Positions 1 to 6,257 are shown, counted from the first letter of the stretch. The stretch is DNA of 8,205 nt from Gammaproteobacteria bacterium (GCA_003645495.1 QNFK01000059.1:1-8205); one strand, 5' to 3'. Program-made: numbers and translations. Notes: generated from the letters alone by a model not told the origin.

Positions 1-75
1 CTGGCACCGATAGACAGATCAGAATTTATGCGGCAGATCGATTATTACGACGAGCTGTATGTTGAGAAAGAGTAA
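1..75 (+). CDS. 3' end of an unidentified gene (partial)
   Basis: An open frame enters from the left edge and ends at TAA 73-75. Twenty-four residues are visible, beginning LAPIDRSEF and ending DELYVEKE. The tail is acidic and rich in Tyr, Asp and Glu, with no membrane segment or recognisable motif. It lies 134 bases upstream of the TonB motor operon on the same strand. It could be an upstream member of that transcription unit, but the hairpin and gap between them leave this open. The fragment is too short for a family assignment. The reading frame itself is supported only by being open with a plausible C-terminus and by the gene-like spacing to what follows. Confidence 0.6.
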   Translation: MAPIDRSEFMRQIDYYDELYVEKE

Positions 76-81
76 ATGACA

Positions 82-112
82 CGCTGTCAAAAAACGAAGT
101 TTTTCGACAGCG
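82..112 (+). other. Intergenic hairpin
   Basis: CGCTGTC (82-88) pairs perfectly with GACAGCG (106-112). Inside this, after one A/C mismatch, AAAAA pairs with TTTTT around a five-base CGAAG loop. No T-run follows the right arm (GAACCAGG), so it is not a classical intrinsic terminator. It could be a processing or attenuation stem between the upstream gene and the ExbB operon, or a 3' end stabiliser of the upstream message. Confidence 0.5.
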
Positions 113-130
113 AACCAGGAAAGTTTTTGC

Positions 131-151
131 AAACGATTTGATTGAAAGAGG
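131..151 (+). repeat. Direct repeat, copy 1 (21 bp)
   Basis: This copy matches bases 180-200 with one mismatch (G135 versus A184). The shared core is ATTTGATTGAAAGAGG. It contains an AAAGAGG Shine-Dalgarno-like element but no ATG, GTG or TTG at a usable distance downstream, so it looks like a translation-start leader without a gene. The copies are 49 bases apart and the sequences between them are not related, so this is not a simple tandem duplication. Confidence 0.8.
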
Positions 152-179
152 CAGTTAGTATTTTTAACGTTCTTAATTT

Positions 180-200
180 AAACAATTTGATTGAAAGAGG
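180..200 (+). repeat. Direct repeat, copy 2, carrying the exbB ribosome binding site
   Basis: This is the second copy of the 21-base repeat. Its 3' end supplies the first bases of GAGGAGA (197-203), a strong Shine-Dalgarno sequence six bases before ATG 210. The copy is therefore embedded in the leader of the ExbB-type gene, and the repeat pair may represent a duplicated regulatory or leader element. Confidence 0.8.
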
Positions 201-209
201 AGAGATCAA

Positions 210-860
210 ATGGAAATTTTTGGCGGCATAGTCCGTTTTTTCCAACAGGGCGGTGCATTCATGTACCCGATCCTGATTGTGTTCGCACTCGGCATGGCAA
301 TTGCCATCGAGCGCTGGATGTATCTCACTGTGACCGGTGCCACGAACCGTTCCTTATGGAAGAAGATCGTGCCTTTCCTGAAGGCCGGCAACTTCCAGGA
401 AGCGGCTGCCATAACCGGCAAATCAAAAGCCGCCATCGGCTCTATTCTTACTTACGGCCTGTATCGCGTTAAGTCAGCGACTCGTCGTGACGACATAGAA
501 AAGGCCATGGAAGAGAGCATGATGGAGGTGTTACCGAGACTTGAGAAACGTACTCACTATCTCGCAACACTCGCCAACATTGCGACTCTGCTTGGCCTGC
601 TTGGTACGATTATCGGCCTGATCCGCGCATTTACGGCGGTATCAAACGCTAATCCGGCAGATAAAGCTGATTTGCTTTCCGCCAGTATTTCGGTCGCGAT
701 GAATACGACGGCATTTGGCCTGATGGCCGCAATTCCGTTGCTGTTGGTGCACGCACTCTTGCAGACCAAGACCAATCAGATCGTTGACAGCCTCGAAATG
801 GCGAGCGTTAAATTTCTCAACGCTGTTACCGAGCGTCAATTGAAGCCTGCCGGAGCCTGA
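210..860 (+). CDS. exbB: MotA/TolQ/ExbB-family proton channel protein (ExbB-like)
   Basis: This is the channel subunit of an inner-membrane motor that couples proton flow to a TonB-type transducer. It has 216 residues, close to the usual ExbB/TolQ length of about 220-245. Transmembrane segment 1 is at about 18-40, followed by a cytoplasmic stretch of about 75 residues, segment 2 at about 118-142 with the family motif GLLGTIIGL, and segment 3 at about 160-185 with NTTAFGLMAAIPLLL. Thr166/Thr167 lie where the conserved pore Thr is expected. At the position of E. coli ExbB Glu176, an alignment by eye gives Val162. The start is set by GAGGAGA six bases upstream. The stop is one base before the next gene's ATG, with that gene's GGAG site inside this 3' end, suggesting translational coupling. 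The next two genes are ExbD-like and the fourth TonB-like, which fixes the role. It is unlikely to be a flagellar MotA, being too short and in the wrong context. Confidence 0.94.
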   Translation: MEIFGGIVRFFQQGGAFMYPILIVFALGMAIAIERWMYLTVTGATNRSLWKKIVPFLKAGNFQEAAAITGKSKAAIGSILTYGLYRVKSATRRDDIEKAMEESMMEVLPRLEKRTHYLATLANIATLLGLLGTIIGLIRAFTAVSNANPADKADLLSASISVAMNTTAFGLMAAIPLLLVHALLQTKTNQIVDSLEMASVKFLNAVTERQLKPAGA

Positions 861-861
861 A

Positions 862-1371
862 ATGATTCGCAGCCGAAGCAGGCGAGGCCATCACAATACT
901 GAGACGGCCGAGCTCAACATTACGGCGTTCATGAACCTGATGGTTATTCTGGTTCCGTTCCTGCTGATTACCGCGGTGTTCTCGCGTCTGGCAATTCTCG
1001 AACTGAATTTGCCAGGCTCCTCTACCGAGCCCGCTGAGCAGAAGGAACTGACTTTTCAACTGGAAGTAACCGTCCGAGAAGGACAGATAGAAGTAGGCGA
1101 CCGCAACATTGGCGCTTTGGGCGTGTATCCAAACGGTATCGATGGTTATGACTATGCGGCGTTAAGCCAGAAATTGTCAGAGATCAAGAAGAGTTATCCG
1201 GAAAAGACCGATGCAGCGATTTTGCTCGAGTCGGAAATTGCGTATGACACGCTGGTCCAGGTAATGGATCGCGTCAGGATTGCGGAATCGATCGAAGGTG
1301 AACGAATCGTTCGCGAGGATCTGTTCCCGGACATTTCAATCGGTGATGCACCGGTGTTGGACGGAGCCTGA
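862..1371 (+). CDS. exbD: ExbD/TolR-family protein 1, lacking the conserved transmembrane Asp
   Basis: ExbD/TolR proteins sit inside the ExbB pentamer, with one transmembrane helix and a periplasmic domain that contacts TonB. This one has 169 residues: a basic, His-containing cytoplasmic tail (about 1-18), a helix at about 20-41, then a periplasmic domain ending in the family-like segment ILLESEIAYDTLVQVMDRVR. The helix begins LNITAFMNLMVILVPFLL. Aligned with the family pattern NVTPFIDVMLVLL, the essential protonatable Asp (E. coli ExbD Asp25) is Asn25 here (codon AAC 934-936), and Pro35 is unusual within the helix. ATG 862 follows the upstream stop by one base, with GGAG at 852-855. This paralogue may be unable to carry protons itself and may depend on the next gene. 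It is clearly in the ExbD family; the exact role is inferred. Confidence 0.92.
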   Translation: MIRSRSRRGHHNTETAELNITAFMNLMVILVPFLLITAVFSRLAILELNLPGSSTEPAEQKELTFQLEVTVREGQIEVGDRNIGALGVYPNGIDGYDYAALSQKLSEIKKSYPEKTDAAILLESEIAYDTLVQVMDRVRIAESIEGERIVREDLFPDISIGDAPVLDGA

Positions 1372-1374
1372 ATC

Positions 1375-1914
1375 ATGATTAAGTCAGCTCGCGCCAAACG
1401 AATGGAGCGTCACCACAAGCGCGGCAAGCTAGGTGGTGCTGCGCTGAACCTGGTGTCGTTGATGGATATTTTCACGATCCTGGTATTCTTCCTGCTGGTC
1501 AACTCATCGGACGTAGAAGTGTTGCCGAATGCAAAGGACATTCAACTGCCCGAATCGATTGCTGAAGCAAAGGCATCGGAGAGCGTGGTTATTTTGATCA
1601 GTGATGAATTCATCATCGTACAGGGAACCCCCGTGGCGAAGGTGAGTGAAGTATTGCAACTCCGGGGCAATGACATACCAGAGCTGCGCCAGGCACTTTT
1701 GTCGCAAAACGACCGCGTACTTCGACGCGAAACCCAGGAGGATATCGCCGGTCGTGAAGTCACGATCATGGGTGACAAAGACATTCCGTATCGCTTGCTG
1801 AAGAAAGTTATGGCGACCTGTACGGCTTCCGAATACGGACAAATTTCACTGGCTGTGCTGCAGAAAAGTTCGGACCTGCTGCAGGAAGCTAACCAGCTTA
1901 GCGTTTCGCTTTAG
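1375..1914 (+). CDS. exbD: ExbD/TolR-family protein 2, conserved Asp present
   Basis: This is a second ExbD-like subunit of 179 residues. It has a strongly basic cytoplasmic tail (residues 1-18, rich in Lys, Arg and His), a helix at about 24-44 reading LNLVSLMDIFTILVFFLLV, and a periplasmic domain including VTIMGDKDIPYRLLKKVM, which resembles the ExbD C-terminal strand-helix motif. Asp31 (GAT 1465-1467) occupies the protonatable position that is Asn25 in the preceding paralogue. The periplasmic domain has an extra charged stretch (about residues 110-130) compared with short ExbDs. ATG 1375 starts four bases after the upstream stop, with GGAG at 1363-1366. Two ExbDs per locus are known in Xanthomonas (exbD1/exbD2). 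Whether these two form a mixed dimer is inference. Confidence 0.92.
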   Translation: MIKSARAKRMERHHKRGKLGGAALNLVSLMDIFTILVFFLLVNSSDVEVLPNAKDIQLPESIAEAKASESVVILISDEFIIVQGTPVAKVSEVLQLRGNDIPELRQALLSQNDRVLRRETQEDIAGREVTIMGDKDIPYRLLKKVMATCTASEYGQISLAVLQKSSDLLQEANQLSVSL

Positions 1915-1960
1915 CACGGACCATTGGACGAGAAACAGATGATGAACAGGATTTCAGGTC

Positions 1961-1965
1961 AGGAG
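1961..1965 (+). promoter_or_regulatory. Ribosome binding site fixing the TTG start of the TonB-like gene
   Basis: AGGAG lies seven bases before TTG 1973. There is an in-frame TGA at 1943-1945 and no in-frame ATG or GTG between it and the TTG, so TTG is the only well-placed start. The next in-frame Met is far inside the protein, beyond the membrane anchor. Confidence 0.75.
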
Positions 1966-1972
1966 TAACGGA

Positions 1973-2941
1973 TTGGACATTCCTTACTACAGAGAATACG
2001 AGCTTGCGTGGACGAAGAGCACGAGCCAGGAAAGGAAATTCCGGCGCTTGCTCGCTATTGTCTTCGGCGTCACCTTGTTCTTTGCCCTGGTCTTTCCATG
2101 GATACCTACACCTGATGTAGATCCGAATGCTGTGGATATTATTCCACCGCGTATTGCCAAACTGTTACTGGAGCAACAGCCGCCACCGCCACCGCCACCG
2201 AAACCGGTGGAGCCGGAGCCAGAGCCTGAGGCAGACCCAATCGCTGAACCTGAGCCGGAGTTGGTTGCGGAAGAGCCACCACCGCCGGAGCCAGAACCCG
2301 AGCCTGAGCCTGAGCCGGAAATTGACTACGAACAAATTGCGCGTGACCAGGCACAGGCGGCGTTCCTGCCATTTACTGAAGACCTCGCCGCGCTGGCTGA
2401 CAGCGATGTTCTCGAACAGGTTGCCGATGAACGACCATTGACATCATCGGTCGGTTCGGCGGCACGTAACGAACGCTCAATGATTACCTCGAAGGTTGGT
2501 ACCGCGAGTGCCGGCATTAACACGGCGAGCATGAGTCGCAATACTGGCGGCTCGGCACTGGCCGGACGTAACATCACGGCGATCAAGAGTCCTGTTGAGG
2601 CAGTTGGGCAATCTGCGGGTGGTGCGCGGCGTACCGGCACCAGCGGCAAAGCATCGCGCAGCCGCGAGGAAATCGAACTTGTCTTTGACAAAAACAAGGG
2701 CGCCATTTTTGCTCTATACAATCGTGCACTGCGCATGAATCCAATTCTTGAAGGCAAACTGGTATTGCGTCTTACCATTGCTCCATCCGGTGAGGTCACG
2801 TTCTGCGAGATTGTATCGAGTGAACTCGACGATGAAGAACTGGAACGCAAGCTGGTGCAGCGCGTGAAACTTTTCCGTTTCGAGGCCAGAGACGTAGAAC
2901 CGGTTACCACCACCAAGCCGATCGACTTCTTCCCGGCTTAA
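1973..2941 (+). CDS. TonB-like energy transducer with AgmX/PglI-type C-terminal domain
   Basis: This is an inner-membrane-anchored, periplasm-spanning protein of 322 residues, predicted to be energised by the three upstream products. Residues 1-25 form a basic cytoplasmic tail and 26-44 a single membrane anchor. Residues 70-116 are a Pro/Glu-rich rigid arm, starting with seven Pro and continuing as Pro-Glu pairs, as in TonB. Residues about 155-228 are a low-complexity Ser/Gly/Thr/Asn/Arg linker. Residues about 229-305 match the AgmX/PglI C-terminal pattern, with REEIELVFDKNKGAIFALYN, then NPILEGKLVLRLTIAPSGEV and FRFEA. This domain is known in myxobacterial gliding proteins and in many proteobacterial TonB-like proteins. 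The start is TTG with AGGAG seven bases upstream. It is last in the motor operon, 58 bases after ExbD-like protein 2, and is followed by an inverted REP pair. Which outer-membrane receptor it serves is not shown; the receptor at 6379 is a candidate. Confidence 0.9.
   Translation: MDIPYYREYELAWTKSTSQERKFRRLLAIVFGVTLFFALVFPWIPTPDVDPNAVDIIPPRIAKLLLEQQPPPPPPPKPVEPEPEPEADPIAEPEPELVAEEPPPPEPEPEPEPEPEIDYEQIARDQAQAAFLPFTEDLAALADSDVLEQVADERPLTSSVGSAARNERSMITSKVGTASAGINTASMSRNTGGSALAGRNITAIKSPVEAVGQSAGGARRTGTSGKASRSREEIELVFDKNKGAIFALYNRALRMNPILEGKLVLRLTIAPSGEVTFCEIVSSELDDEELERKLVQRVKLFRFEARDVEPVTTTKPIDFFPA
2180..2320 (+). repeat. Pro/Glu-coding low-complexity tract
   Basis: Short reiterated CCG/CCA and GAG/CCT codons encode residues 70-116 of the TonB-like protein, first poly-Pro and then Pro-Glu pairs. 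Such arms are extended and stiff and set the reach across the periplasm. The internal repetition makes this stretch prone to length variation between strains and to false long open frames in the other five frames. Confidence 0.85.
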
Positions 2942-2968
2942 GCACCGAACCCCATTTTTGGCATAAGT

Positions 2969-3026
2969 CGTGGGAGCGGCTTTAGCCGCGAATGCCAGGA
3001 TATTCGCGGCTAAAGCCGCTCCCACG
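2969..3026. repeat. Inverted pair of REP sequences (REPIN/BIME-like)
   Basis: Two perfectly complementary 25-base arms (2969-2993 and 3002-3026) flank an eight-base loop, GCCAGGAT. Each arm carries a GTGG head followed by its own small hairpin, GCGGCTTTAGCCGC. This matches the known layout of REP elements mobilised by RAYT (REP-associated tyrosine transposase) proteins in Pseudomonas, Xanthomonas and relatives: GTRG head, inner palindrome, paired in inverted orientation. It starts 27 bases after the TonB-like gene's stop and would fold into a very stable stem in RNA, so it may stop or protect the 3' end of the operon message. No RAYT gene is in the window. Confidence 0.85.
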
Positions 3027-3127
3027 AAATTTTCTCTACTGCAACAAATCGTACGGTCCTGTTGATTTTCGTCCGCCCGATAATTCGTGCTACGGTGACT
3101 CCCTGCTAATTCGAAGCGTAGACACGC

Positions 3128-4477
3128 ATGATCGACCAATCAATTGCGCCAGATGACGATCACGATATAGAGCAACTGCATTCCGCCGTGCCAGTCACAG
3201 GGTCCGAGCGATTCGACTCAATCGACACGCTGCGCGGCATAGCCGTTCTCGGCATCCTCGTGATGAATATCTACGGCTTCGCCATGCCGATGGCCGCCTA
3301 CTCCAATCCGCTCGCTTACGGTGGTACTGAGTGGTTCAACATTGGTACCTGGTATTTCACACACCTGATTTTCGATCAGAAATTCATGACCATATTCTCA
3401 GTGCTGTTTGGCGCCGGCCTTATCATGATGAGTACGCGTGCTGAATCACGTGGCAGTAAATACGCTGGCGTTTGGTATCGACGCAATTTCTGGCTACTCC
3501 TTATTGGCGCGTTGCACGGCTATCTGATCTGGTTCGGCGATATCCTGTTTAGCTATGCATTGATGGGAATGTTGATTTTTCCACTCAGAAAGCGCAAGCC
3601 ACGAACACTGATCATTGTCGCGTGCCTGATGTTGCCGGTCGCGCTGTTGTTCAGCTATGCCGGTGGCATTTATGTGGATAAGCTGCAGGTGTCGGTCGCC
3701 GAGATCGAACAGGTGCAGGAATCCGGTGAGGAGCTAAGCGAAGAACAGGCCACGACACTGGAAGAGTGGGAGGCCATGATGGTTTTCATGGCGCCGCCTG
3801 AGGAGCAGGTCGCAAGAGACCTCAAGGCCTATATGGGAAATTACCCGGATATCGTTGTACATCGGGCGCCCATGGTCATTGGCATGCAAACCCAGGCAAT
3901 CGTGGCGTTTCTGTTGTGGCGGGTTGGTGGTCTGATGTTGATTGGTATGGCGTTGATGAAACTTGGTGTCTTGTCCGCCGAGCGCAGTATTTCGTTTTAC
4001 AGGAAGTTGATGTTGGCCGGATACGGCATCGGATTACCGATCATGTTTTATAGTATCTACCTGGTGACGTCCCACCAGTGGGATCATATATTCATGTTCA
4101 GGATCGGCATGGCACCCAATTATATCGGTAGCGTGTTTGTCGCCCTGGGCCATATTGCGCTGGTCATGCTGATCGTCAAAACCGGCGCTCTCAAGCGCCT
4201 TATGCAGCGCTTCGCTGCTGTCGGGAGAATGGCGTTCACCAATTACCTGCTGCATTCGATCATCCTGACTACAGTATTTTACGGCTACGGTTTCGGTCTT
4301 TACGGTCAGATTCCGCGGCTCTGGCAAATGGCATTTGTCGTCATAGTAATCGGATTACAAATGATCGTTAGTCCACTGTGGTTAAAGCATTATCGGTTTG
4401 GCCCCGCCGAGTGGTTTTGGCGTTCATTGACCTACTGGAAGTGGCAGCCAACGCGACGCCTGCCTGCGTCGGGCTAG
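3128..4477 (+). CDS. DUF418 domain multi-pass membrane protein (YeiB-like)
   Basis: This is an integral inner-membrane protein of 449 residues with about eight to ten hydrophobic segments. The N-terminal signature RFDSIDTLRGIAVLGIL (28-44) and KFMTIFSVLFGAGL (85-98) fit the YeiB/DUF418 N-terminal half. A charged, Glu-rich soluble stretch lies at about 190-235. The C-terminal DUF418 marks are GRMAFTNYLLHSI (366-378) and FGPAEWFWRSLTYW (424-437). The biochemical function of the family is not established. The start is ATG 3128; no convincing Shine-Dalgarno precedes it, though an extended -10-like TGCTACGGT lies at 3088-3096. It is separated from the TonB operon by the REP pair and 186 bases, so it is probably transcribed separately. 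The family is often compared with acyltransferase-3-like membrane proteins because of the similar RxDxLRG start, but that does not establish an activity. Confidence 0.92.
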   Translation: MIDQSIAPDDDHDIEQLHSAVPVTGSERFDSIDTLRGIAVLGILVMNIYGFAMPMAAYSNPLAYGGTEWFNIGTWYFTHLIFDQKFMTIFSVLFGAGLIMMSTRAESRGSKYAGVWYRRNFWLLLIGALHGYLIWFGDILFSYALMGMLIFPLRKRKPRTLIIVACLMLPVALLFSYAGGIYVDKLQVSVAEIEQVQESGEELSEEQATTLEEWEAMMVFMAPPEEQVARDLKAYMGNYPDIVVHRAPMVIGMQTQAIVAFLLWRVGGLMLIGMALMKLGVLSAERSISFYRKLMLAGYGIGLPIMFYSIYLVTSHQWDHIFMFRIGMAPNYIGSVFVALGHIALVMLIVKTGALKRLMQRFAAVGRMAFTNYLLHSIILTTVFYGYGFGLYGQIPRLWQMAFVVIVIGLQMIVSPLWLKHYRFGPAEWFWRSLTYWKWQPTRRLPASG

Positions 4478-4593
4478 CCCGGGATCGACGGATCTGCTCA
4501 GACTCATTTCGCATAACGCCTGAACATTTCCCGGCCGCCCCGGTCTATACACTTGCTGAAATGCTGCTACCGGGGTTATTCTGATTGTTAGCT

Positions 4594-6000
4594 ATGCAGA
4601 ATGCTTTCAGAAAATCTAATTTTCTATGTGTCCCGTTATTATGGGCTGTCGCCAGCGCCGCATCAGCCAGCTCCGTTACTGACAATTGGCCAGAATTAAT
4701 TCAGGCGCCGCCAACAACTGCTGATCAGCAACAACGAGATCGCTTTACTTCTTTCAATGAAGCGCTGGTCAACGAGTCTTTCTCTGAGGCAGAAATAGCC
4801 GCCAAGCAAATGATCGAATCGGTCGACGCCGATGCGATCGATGCCGTACCGGCCCGCGCCCGTGCGTTGCAGAACCTTGCCATTGCCCAGCAAGTCCAGG
4901 GCAGTCACGAATCGGCGATACAGAATTACCAGGCCGCTTTGCATCTCATTGCCGGTGCGGAAGACAACCTCAGCCCTTCACTCATATTGCCGTTGCGTGG
5001 TCTTGCTATCGTGCACCTGGACTCGGGACGACTGGATGAGGCGTTTGCGACATTCGATCGGGCCATGCACGTCAGCAACGTCAACTATGGTCCACATAGT
5101 CTTAAACAACTGCCAATCCTGCATACGAAGCTGCAGATTTATCTTGATCAAGACGACCCGGGTTCTGCGCTGGATATGCTGGATCGCATCTATATGCTTT
5201 ACACGCGCAAGTACCCGCGGAATTCGGAAGAATTATTGCCAGCTTTTTATCTAAAGGCGGAGCTTTATGGGCAATTGAATATGAATCGTGAAGCGTACAA
5301 AGCCTGGCGGCATATTCGCGACATAAAACGCATTAGTAACACCAGGAATGACGTGGCGCTGGTCGAACCCAATATCAGGATGGCGGAGCACTCTATCACT
5401 GCATTGCGCGATACCATATATCGTGCGGTGACGACATCAAAGGCTGAAAAACACCTGAAGAGAGCGCTATGGATTGCTGAGAATAATCCAGAGGGCGACT
5501 GGGAGCTAAGAAAAGATTGTTTGCTGGCGCTTGCGGACTACTACACGCTATTTGATTTGAAGGGACGAGCGCATCGCTACTATGCACAGGCCTGGGAATT
5601 GATGTCGTCGGAAGAAATTTATATGGTCGCACGCGCAGAAAATCTCGAATCGCCGGTAGCCCTGTTGCAGCGCAGACCCGATCCTTATTCTAATTTCGAA
5701 TATAACCCGGATCGCGAAAAAGTAACGCAGGATGATTATCTCGAGGGTGAATTGATCGTGCAATTTACGGTAAATGACCGGGGGCGTACAAAAGACCGTC
5801 GGGTCGTCGAGGCTAATCCACCGAACTTCTCAAAGATGGAAAAAAGAGTGCGCAACTCGGTCAGTGAATTCGTCTATCGGCCGCGATATGTGGACGGTGT
5901 AGCCACAGATACTGAAAATTTGCAGTATCGGGCCAAATATTTCTACCTGCCGTTGGACTATGAAGCGGCGGTCGCGAAGTCCGCCAATCGCGGTCGCTAG
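4594..6000 (+). CDS. Exported TPR protein with a TonB-C-like domain
   Basis: This 468-residue protein starts with a signal peptide: MQNAFRK, a hydrophobic core (FLCVPLLWAVASA), and likely cleavage near residues 22-27, giving a soluble periplasmic product. Residues about 47-335 are helical TPR-like repeats, for example ALQNLAIAQQVQGSHESAIQNYQAAL and then LRGLAIVHLDSGRLDEAFATFDRA. Residues about 380-452 resemble the TonB C-terminal domain: LEGELIVQFTVNDRGRTKDRRVVEA followed by SEFVYRPRYVDGVATD. No transmembrane anchor or Pro-rich arm is present, so it is not a conventional transducer. A TTG at 4585 in the same frame, nine bases after GGGG (4572-4575), is an alternative start adding three residues. 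ATG 4594 gives the cleaner signal peptide but has no Shine-Dalgarno. A TATACA at 4546-4551 could be a -10 box. Its position before a TonB-dependent receptor suggests a role in that uptake route. Confidence 0.88.
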   Translation: MQNAFRKSNFLCVPLLWAVASAASASSVTDNWPELIQAPPTTADQQQRDRFTSFNEALVNESFSEAEIAAKQMIESVDADAIDAVPARARALQNLAIAQQVQGSHESAIQNYQAALHLIAGAEDNLSPSLILPLRGLAIVHLDSGRLDEAFATFDRAMHVSNVNYGPHSLKQLPILHTKLQIYLDQDDPGSALDMLDRIYMLYTRKYPRNSEELLPAFYLKAELYGQLNMNREAYKAWRHIRDIKRISNTRNDVALVEPNIRMAEHSITALRDTIYRAVTTSKAEKHLKRALWIAENNPEGDWELRKDCLLALADYYTLFDLKGRAHRYYAQAWELMSSEEIYMVARAENLESPVALLQRRPDPYSNFEYNPDREKVTQDDYLEGELIVQFTVNDRGRTKDRRVVEANPPNFSKMEKRVRNSVSEFVYRPRYVDGVATDTENLQYRAKYFYLPLDYEAAVAKSANRGR

Positions 6001-6068
6001 CCCGGACAGATTGCCAACCAGGTCGGTTTTCGTCCGCTATTGTCCTGCAGTCGCTCCCGAATTCACCA

Positions 6069-6099
6069 ATGTTGCTCAAATGCAACATATTGTTTTGCT
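6069..6099 (+). terminator. Putative intrinsic terminator of the TPR/TonB-C gene
   Basis: ATGTTGC (6069-6075) pairs with GCAACAT (6082-6088) around a six-base loop, and is followed by ATTGTTTTGCTC, a modest T-rich tail. It lies 68 bases after the upstream stop codon. The stem is short and only moderately GC-rich, so termination may be partial. The symmetry could equally be an operator. Confidence 0.45.
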
Positions 6100-6143
6100 C
6101 TATATATCCTTTTTTTATAAGGGAATTTTCCAAATAGCCGGCC

Positions 6144-6172
6144 TTGGAACGCTGACCATCCACCGGTAAAAC
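6144..6172 (+). promoter_or_regulatory. Possible sigma-70-like promoter of the receptor gene
   Basis: TTGGAA (6144-6149) and TAAAAC (6167-6172) are separated by exactly 17 bases; each matches four of six consensus positions. If real, the receptor transcript would have a leader of about 200 bases containing the 6258-6281 dyad. This is a weak call from base matches alone. Confidence 0.25.
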
Positions 6173-6257
6173 AACAAATCATTGATATTTGCTGAGCAAA
6201 GAGTAAATTAGGGCGCACAGGATCGCCGTTGACCTGATGGTTGTTATTTTCAGGCCG

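Noticed and set aside
76..141. 21-codon frame starting right after the upstream stop (TAAATG)
   Set aside because: It has no Shine-Dalgarno of its own and runs through the hairpin. The peptide has no leader-peptide signature such as a run of one amino acid. It could be translated by re-initiation, but nothing supports it.
2326..2916. 196-codon open frame on the - strand inside the TonB-like gene
   Set aside because: It lies opposite the TonB-like gene, its low-complexity Ser/Arg/Ala content reflects the sense codons, and it has no domain or ribosome site. The sense frame has a clear anchor, Pro arm and C-terminal domain.
4470..4481. Perfect 12-bp palindrome CGGGCTAGCCCG over the DUF418 stop codon
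   Set aside because: It has no loop, so it cannot form a stable hairpin, and no T-run follows. The same GCTAGCCCGG string recurs at the stop of the TPR gene (about 5996-6005), but two short copies at stop codons are most likely chance.
4378..4584. 68-codon + strand frame covering the DUF418 end and the following gap
   Set aside because: Most of it overlaps the conserved DUF418 C-terminus in another frame. It has no ribosome site or domain.
6175..6191. Possible Fur or other operator, CAAAT-N7-ATTTG
   Set aside because: Only the outer five bases are symmetric and the centre does not match a Fur box (GATAAT-type repeats), so it is within what AT-rich sequence gives by chance.
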